A stretch of 64,000 bases of DNA, from positions 558,001 through 622,000 of the forward strand of contig WSYJ01000142.1 in assembly GCA_020186115.1 (NCBI GenBank), in the 5' to 3' direction. The position numbers were made by a program, and so were the translations under genes. The stretch's first letter is position 1; each line of letters starts with the position of its first letter. This document shows positions 59,279-64,000 of the stretch, piece by piece. Below the pieces are notes generated by a model, which was given only the letters and a program-made list of their open reading frames with translations, ran no database searches and was not told where the DNA came from. The DNA comes from Histomonas meleagridis (lineage: Eukaryota > Parabasalia > Tritrichomonadida > Dientamoebidae).

Positions 59279-60532
59279 TTAGCAAAGGTTTAATTTGCCG
59301 CAAACGTTAAGCTTTGAGAGTCCGTCAGCGAGCCAGCTGATAACCTTTGGAAGGTACTTGTTAACGATTGATGAGCAGATGCCTTGTCCAGCAGCTGGAA
59401 CCTTGTTGCAGAGCTTAGCGGCTTGTGCAGCGACTTGTGATGTGATGGATGTGTCCTTTAAGATTGTGACGATACCGCCAACGACTGTCTTGCAAACATC
59501 GCATGCAACACTGTTGTCGAGACCTTCTGGGATTGGGATGAAGATGATTTCGTCATCGTCTTCTTCTTCAATGTCGAAGTCGAGTTCTTCGATATCGTTA
59601 CCCCTGCAGTATCCGAGTTTGGAGCAGATCTTGGATTGTGAAAGCTTTTGGCTGAGCCAGCTCATGATTGGACCGACGGAAACCTTGACGATTGTCTTGC
59701 AGAGAGCAGCACCAACACCACCGCTGATGAAACCGCATGCAGCTGTAGCAGCAGCCTTAACGACGGCCTGGACAATGCTGTTGCCCATAGCAGCTGAGAC
59801 GAAACCGACAGCACTCTTGCAGATTCCGCAGTTGTCAGCGTTGGAAAGACCTAATGGAAGTTCGATTTCGGTAACATAGTCATCATCATCCATTTCGAGG
59901 TAAAGTTGGAGATATGCATCATCATTTTCATCATCATTGGATGAGCAACTGCCAAGCTTGACACAGACTTCGGAGGTAGTGAGACCAGAAACGAGGTAAT
60001 CGATAATCTTTCTAAGGTACTTAGAAACAAGTGAATTGCAGTAGTCACGACCAATCTTTGGTAATTTGGCACAGAGGCTTTGTGCTAGTTCAATAATTCT
60101 GGATTCACCTAAGCTGAGGATTTTAGCAACTGATGAAGCAAGGTGCTTGCAGATGGAGCAGGAGATTCCGTTTTCAAGACCTTCTGGGATTTCGATGTAT
60201 TCGATTTCGTCTTCTTCTTCATCGTTGGACTTGCAAACATTGATTCTGCTGCAAACGTTAGCCTTTGAGAGACCCTTTGAGAGGTAGGATAAGATTGTTG
60301 GGAGCTTGTTAACAATGTTCTTGCAGAGTGTGTTGCCTGAGCCAGAGAATTTGCCGCAAAGACCAAGAGCTAATTGTTTGATAATAGATTGAACTGGGGA
60401 AGAACCCATGAAGCCGGCGATTCCGCCAACAACTGTCTTGCAGATTGAGCATGCATCAGCATTAGAAAGACCTTCTGGGATTTCGACTGCGTCGATGTAA
60501 GATAATGTATTGATCAAGAGAAGAGCAAACAT
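59279..60532 (-). CDS. Secreted saposin-like protein with four SapB domains
   Basis: 417 residues with a short hydrophobic signal peptide (MFALLLINTLSYIDA). Four SapB-type domains follow at about 20-105, 115-200, 222-310 and 332-417. Each has the six-Cys pattern that begins CSICK, CGICK or CDVCK and ends near the next VCxxxxxC. They are joined by acidic Asp/Glu linkers with predicted cleavage potential. Saposin-like proteins of protists include amoebapore-type membrane-permeabilising peptides and lipid-transfer proteins; which one this is cannot be read from the sequence. Codon use is GC-rich, suggesting strong expression. The initiator is 6 bases before the ATG. The four domains differ from one another, so they are not a recent tandem copy. 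Confidence 0.9.
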   Translation of the reverse strand: MFALLLINTLSYIDAVEIPEGLSNADACSICKTVVGGIAGFMGSSPVQSIIKQLALGLCGKFSGSGNTLCKNIVNKLPTILSYLSKGLSKANVCSRINVCKSNDEEEDEIEYIEIPEGLENGISCSICKHLASSVAKILSLGESRIIELAQSLCAKLPKIGRDYCNSLVSKYLRKIIDYLVSGLTTSEVCVKLGSCSSNDDENDDAYLQLYLEMDDDDYVTEIELPLGLSNADNCGICKSAVGFVSAAMGNSIVQAVVKAAATAACGFISGGVGAALCKTIVKVSVGPIMSWLSQKLSQSKICSKLGYCRGNDIEELDFDIEEEDDDEIIFIPIPEGLDNSVACDVCKTVVGGIVTILKDTSITSQVAAQAAKLCNKVPAAGQGICSSIVNKYLPKVISWLADGLSKLNVCGKLNLC

Positions 60533-60535
60533 TGT

Positions 60536-60540
60536 AATGA
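60536..60540 (-). promoter_or_regulatory. Trichomonad initiator (Inr) of the saposin-like gene
   Basis: TCATT on the minus strand, +1 A 6 bases before the ATG at 60532. Confidence 0.6.
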
Positions 60541-61253
60541 CTCCAAAGTCAGGCTGACAGACATTTCATTCAATGTGTGTCATTTGACATCGTCGTTGTT
60601 AAATTTGAATGAGCAGAAAACACAAAGATTTGAATACTTCTGAAAACATTGTTTGACTTACTGTAACATCCCTTTTTCCCATCCATGTAGTGAATTCTAA
60701 AACAATTTTTATTTATAACTATTAACTTCATGTATTGAATATCTAATTTCTCACACATAAAACATCCAACGCGTTGAATATTTCGCATTAACTTTAATAA
60801 AAATTGATTTCCAAATAAGAACTGTGCTACGATAATCGCAAGCTGCTGCTATTAGTAATCAAAAAAATGTAATACACATTGAAATTTGTTCCAAATTCAA
60901 AACAGTCACATTATCCAAAAGTTAGATGATGTTAATTTATCAAAAATTGACTCATTGTCAAAGTATTAAGAAGTTATACTTTTTTTTAAAGAATTTTTTT
61001 TTCATATCTCATCATGAATATTTTCGACCGTTAAGTCATTTTTCACATACAGTTAACTTGTAAAAATAGAACCACTGCAGTAAATAATCTGTATGTTGAA
61101 CAGCATCCAAATATTTGAAAAAATGAAATTTTCCGCCGAATAAGAGAATGATCTCAAACTTAAAATTTTCATATGAAAAAACTACTCAGCCTAAAAAGAA
61201 AAATATAAATAATAAATCTATTTAATAACAAACAAAAATTTTAAGTAGTTCAA
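60541..61253. other. Intergenic region
   Basis: About 710 AT-rich bases upstream of the saposin-like gene; nothing recognised beyond the initiator. Confidence 0.5.
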
Positions 61254-62942
61254 CTACTTTAAAGGCATTGTTCTAATGCTGTCTTCTCTTTGTTTCTTTA
61301 TCTGTGAAATTTTTAACTTGACATCATCAATAATTGGTGTATTCTTATAAGGGTTATATTGCGTATTATATTGGTTATAATTAAATTTTTGATTTCTTTT
61401 TGCGATTTGAGCTAAAATTTGGTTATTTGTTATTTGTATATTCATAAAATCATTTCGTGCGTTTTCTCTTTCTTCGAATAAATACGATAAACTTGTAGAA
61501 ATCAAATCTTTTAATTTTTGATTTGGACTTAAACTCATTGATTCTCTTAATGTAGAATTTAAATCTGATATCAAATTTAAAATTTCATCATTTTCATCAA
61601 ATTCATATTTTACATTTCTTTCATTGATATCATTTAACTTTTGTTGAATTTGTTTTAAGTTTCTTTCGATTTTATCCTTTTCGAATTCTTGATGTGATTT
61701 CTTTGATTCGAATTCAACTGTCTTTAAACTAATCATATGTAATCGTTGTTCAATCTTTTTTAATTCGGATAAACTTTGTTCTTGTATCATTGATATATTT
61801 GTTTTTTCTTCTTCAAGTTCTTTGATAATATTTTGAGTATTATTTTTGAAGATGTTTAAAAGTTCGTTGATTTTAAGATTTAATTTTTTGAGTTTATTTA
61901 TCTCAATTTTTTGATTTTCAGTATTTCGTATTTTTATTTCATTTAATTCTTGTATTAATGGTTTCGTTTGTTGATCAATTGCATTTTTTATTTTTTGTTC
62001 AATTAACAAATTGGATGTTTCATATGGTTTAACTTCGAATTCGATTATATTCGAAATTTCATTAGATAATGAATCCAAGAATTCACTTTCATTAAGTTGA
62101 ATAAATGGTTGTTTAACATTAACTAATAATTCTAATTCGCGTACAACTGATTTCTTACAAGCCGATAGCGATTGTTCAATTGAATTTGAAAGGTTTGTTT
62201 CGGTTAAATCGGTTGATTCTTGGTTTGGTGAAATTTGTTGGAAATTCATTGGAGTTATATTGCTTGGAGCAAAATTGACTTTTGGCTCTGTATTTATTTG
62301 AATTGTATTGTTAGGTGCAAAGTTGACTTTTGGTTCTGTATTTAATGGAGTATTACTTGCCCCAAAATTGACTTTAGAACCTGAATTTTCGGGAATTTGC
62401 TCGGCTTCTTGTGTGATTTTTTCTGGTCGTTGTGGCGTTTTGATTTGATTGGGAAAATCAATCGGTGGAAGTTTGGAAAATAAATCAAATGATTGCTGTG
62501 GAGGAGATTCATCTGCTATTTGATTTTGATAATGAGCATTTGGCGTTTCAAAATATGTTTGATCTGTTTCAACTGGAATTTGATTATTTTGATTATTTGG
62601 AAAATTATTTTGCGAATTATCATTTGTTTTAAATGCTTTACTTGTTATTTCTTTTGAAAGAAGTCTCCCACCAAGTGGTCTTTTTAATAATGATTTAGGT
62701 TGGGCTTGTGGTTCCCTATTCATTGGAATTTCTTCAAAACCATGCGACATTCTTGGAGGGTTTGTGTTTGGTATATGATCTGAATCCATATAATAATCAT
62801 CAAATCTATTTCCATTTTGTGATATATTTAATAAATTTCTTCCTTGATTAGGAGTTCTGTTATTAAAAGGCTCTTCATCGTATTGATTAAATTCGTTGTT
62901 GGAGTCGAAGGAAAATTGATTATCTGAATAATTTTGATACAT
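61254..62942 (-). CDS. Asn/Gln-rich coiled-coil protein, unknown
   Basis: 562 residues. The first 250 are disordered and Asn/Gln/Pro-rich, with three imperfect copies of a short repeat (SKVNFGASNT, PKVNFAPNNT, PKVNFAPSNI) near 190-235. A short basic-Gly patch (LLKRPLGGRLLSKEI) lies near residue 85. From about 255 to 520 the protein is a long coiled coil. I do not recognise the family; the layout resembles cytoskeletal or basal-body scaffold proteins, which is only an impression. Confidence 0.7.
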   Translation of the reverse strand: MYQNYSDNQFSFDSNNEFNQYDEEPFNNRTPNQGRNLLNISQNGNRFDDYYMDSDHIPNTNPPRMSHGFEEIPMNREPQAQPKSLLKRPLGGRLLSKEITSKAFKTNDNSQNNFPNNQNNQIPVETDQTYFETPNAHYQNQIADESPPQQSFDLFSKLPPIDFPNQIKTPQRPEKITQEAEQIPENSGSKVNFGASNTPLNTEPKVNFAPNNTIQINTEPKVNFAPSNITPMNFQQISPNQESTDLTETNLSNSIEQSLSACKKSVVRELELLVNVKQPFIQLNESEFLDSLSNEISNIIEFEVKPYETSNLLIEQKIKNAIDQQTKPLIQELNEIKIRNTENQKIEINKLKKLNLKINELLNIFKNNTQNIIKELEEEKTNISMIQEQSLSELKKIEQRLHMISLKTVEFESKKSHQEFEKDKIERNLKQIQQKLNDINERNVKYEFDENDEILNLISDLNSTLRESMSLSPNQKLKDLISTSLSYLFEERENARNDFMNIQITNNQILAQIAKRNQKFNYNQYNTQYNPYKNTPIIDDVKLKISQIKKQREDSIRTMPLK

Positions 62943-63545
62943 TTTTATATTTTATGTACGTTAATTATAACGTATAAACGGCTGAAATGATGTGTTACAC
63001 ATTTTGCCATAAACTGCCATATTTGACTGAATAACCGTTCCTAGTATTCAATTTAATGCTTTAAATTATTATTAAGTAAAATATATGTAAATTTTGAGTT
63101 CTTTTGAAATTTCGAACTGAGAAAAAGGTAGGAAATCATCGTCATTTTGGTAGATGCAGCAGCGGAGAAAATTCATAAATCATCTTAAAAATTACGAAGA
63201 TATCATATTTCACATAAGTGGAGATAATATTCCAAGCATCAGTTCGATTAACAATTGATTTATATGACAATGAATATTTAATTTAATTTAAAATGACTAT
63301 TTGTAATTTTATTTATAAATATTATGTGCCAAAAATGAATAATATGAAATTAAATGTATTAAAATAATTATCATTTGCTTTCTTATTTGAATAAAATCAA
63401 ATGAAACGTAAAAAAGATTTATATTATGAATTTGAGTTATTATTTATTATCATATATTTTTTTTTTTTTTTTTGATAATCATAATACATTACCATATGTT
63501 TCGAAGTTATATTATATCATTTGAAATGTATTTGTTATGTTTTAT
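62943..63545. other. Intergenic region with a T17 run inside an inverted repeat
   Basis: About 600 AT-rich bases. T17 at 63457-63473 is flanked by TTATCA and TGATAA. No gene seen. Confidence 0.5.
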
Positions 63546-64000
63546 ACAGCATTTATAATTGCTTCAAAATAAGGTTTTACAGATATTGTTAAAATGCTTC
63601 TTGAACAAGAAGGAATTAAAATTAATCACAAAATAGTGAAATTTACAACTTTTAGAGTATTAATATATTTTTTGTTGTATTTAAATAATAAATGGAGTTA
63701 AATCTTATGATATGGTTCAGCGCACTTTATAAATAATGTAAATATAGTCATAAGGAAATTGTTAAATTACCTCATTAATGAGAAAATATCGATTTATATG
63801 TTGAAACTGTTAATATGAATGATTTTGAATGTGTTTTTAATTAATAATGTTTTTGTATAATTTTCAGAATTTTTTTTGATATTTTAATATACCATATCTT
63901 GTAGCTTGTTAATATGGTCATAATAAAGTAGTTAAATTATTATTTAATCTCAAAGGAATTAATGTTATTGCTCAGCATGTTAATATACATGATTTATAAT
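63546..64000 (+). pseudogene. Decayed ankyrin array, runs off the right edge
   Basis: On the + strand three ankyrin-like units can be read (FTDIVKMLLEQEGIKIN; HKEIVKL; TPYLVAC-like then VVKLLFNLKGIN) but with in-frame stops (for example ASK-stop-G). They are separated by AT-rich spacers at 63636-63716 (81 bases) and 63809-63888 (80 bases), in the same place as at the two other decayed loci. No open protein is possible as read. Confidence 0.7.

Overview
The window looks like nuclear DNA of a trichomonad (Parabasalia), closer to a Tritrichomonas/Trichomonas-type genome than to any other protist. It is AT-rich and every recognisable gene is one uninterrupted reading frame. Several genes carry the trichomonad initiator motif TCA(C/T)(A/T) a few bases upstream of the start codon. 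The gene families also fit: a BspA-like leucine-rich-repeat surface protein, DUF3447/ankyrin genes, a saposin-like pore-former family member, a mariner transposon, and a cytosolic ornithine carbamoyltransferase of the arginine dihydrolase type. The species cannot be fixed from the sequence alone.

Layout. 1-2192 is the 5' part of a secreted heparinase II/III-like lyase that runs off the left edge. 3142-8421 holds two RNF216-like RBR ubiquitin-ligase paralogues on either side of an actin gene; the first has an in-frame stop, the second has a mutated RING1, and the actin is broken by one extra base. 8827-18487 carries a CYFIP/Sra-1 WAVE-complex subunit, a small possibly USP-like protein, ornithine carbamoyltransferase and the BspA-like protein. 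19352-26607 is an ankyrin cluster: two related intact genes around a decayed DUF3447/ankyrin gene. 26754-45123 carries a five-C2 protein, a small helix-turn-helix-like protein, a Beclin-1/Atg6-like protein with a very long Glu/Lys/Asn tail, a RasGAP protein, a small acidic protein, a 2,206-residue neurofibromin-like protein and an Arc1p/AIMP1-like tRNA-binding protein. 45400-49075 holds a degenerate Ras-like GTPase, a complete mariner element with TIRs and TA duplication, and a second decayed DUF3447/ankyrin gene. 49152-62942 carries a CHD remodeller fused to an FYR domain, a PDK1-like kinase only 14 bases from a Ded1/DDX3 helicase, a coiled-coil protein, a four-domain saposin-like protein and another coiled-coil protein. 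A third ankyrin relic runs off the right edge on the + strand.

How genes relate. Several products belong to one theme, membrane and actin signalling: WAVE subunit, actin, RasGAP, neurofibromin-like protein, Ras-like GTPase, C2 protein, PDK1 and Beclin-like protein. There is no sign that they form an operon; each appears to be an independent transcription unit with a very short 5' leader.

The least expected structure is in the three decayed ankyrin loci. Each ankyrin repeat is interrupted at the same codon by an AT-rich, coding-strand T-rich spacer. Measured between fixed ankyrin positions, five of the ten spacers are exactly 80 bases, one is 81, and the others are 46, 63, 63 and 66. They lack a GT...AG intron that would restore the frame.
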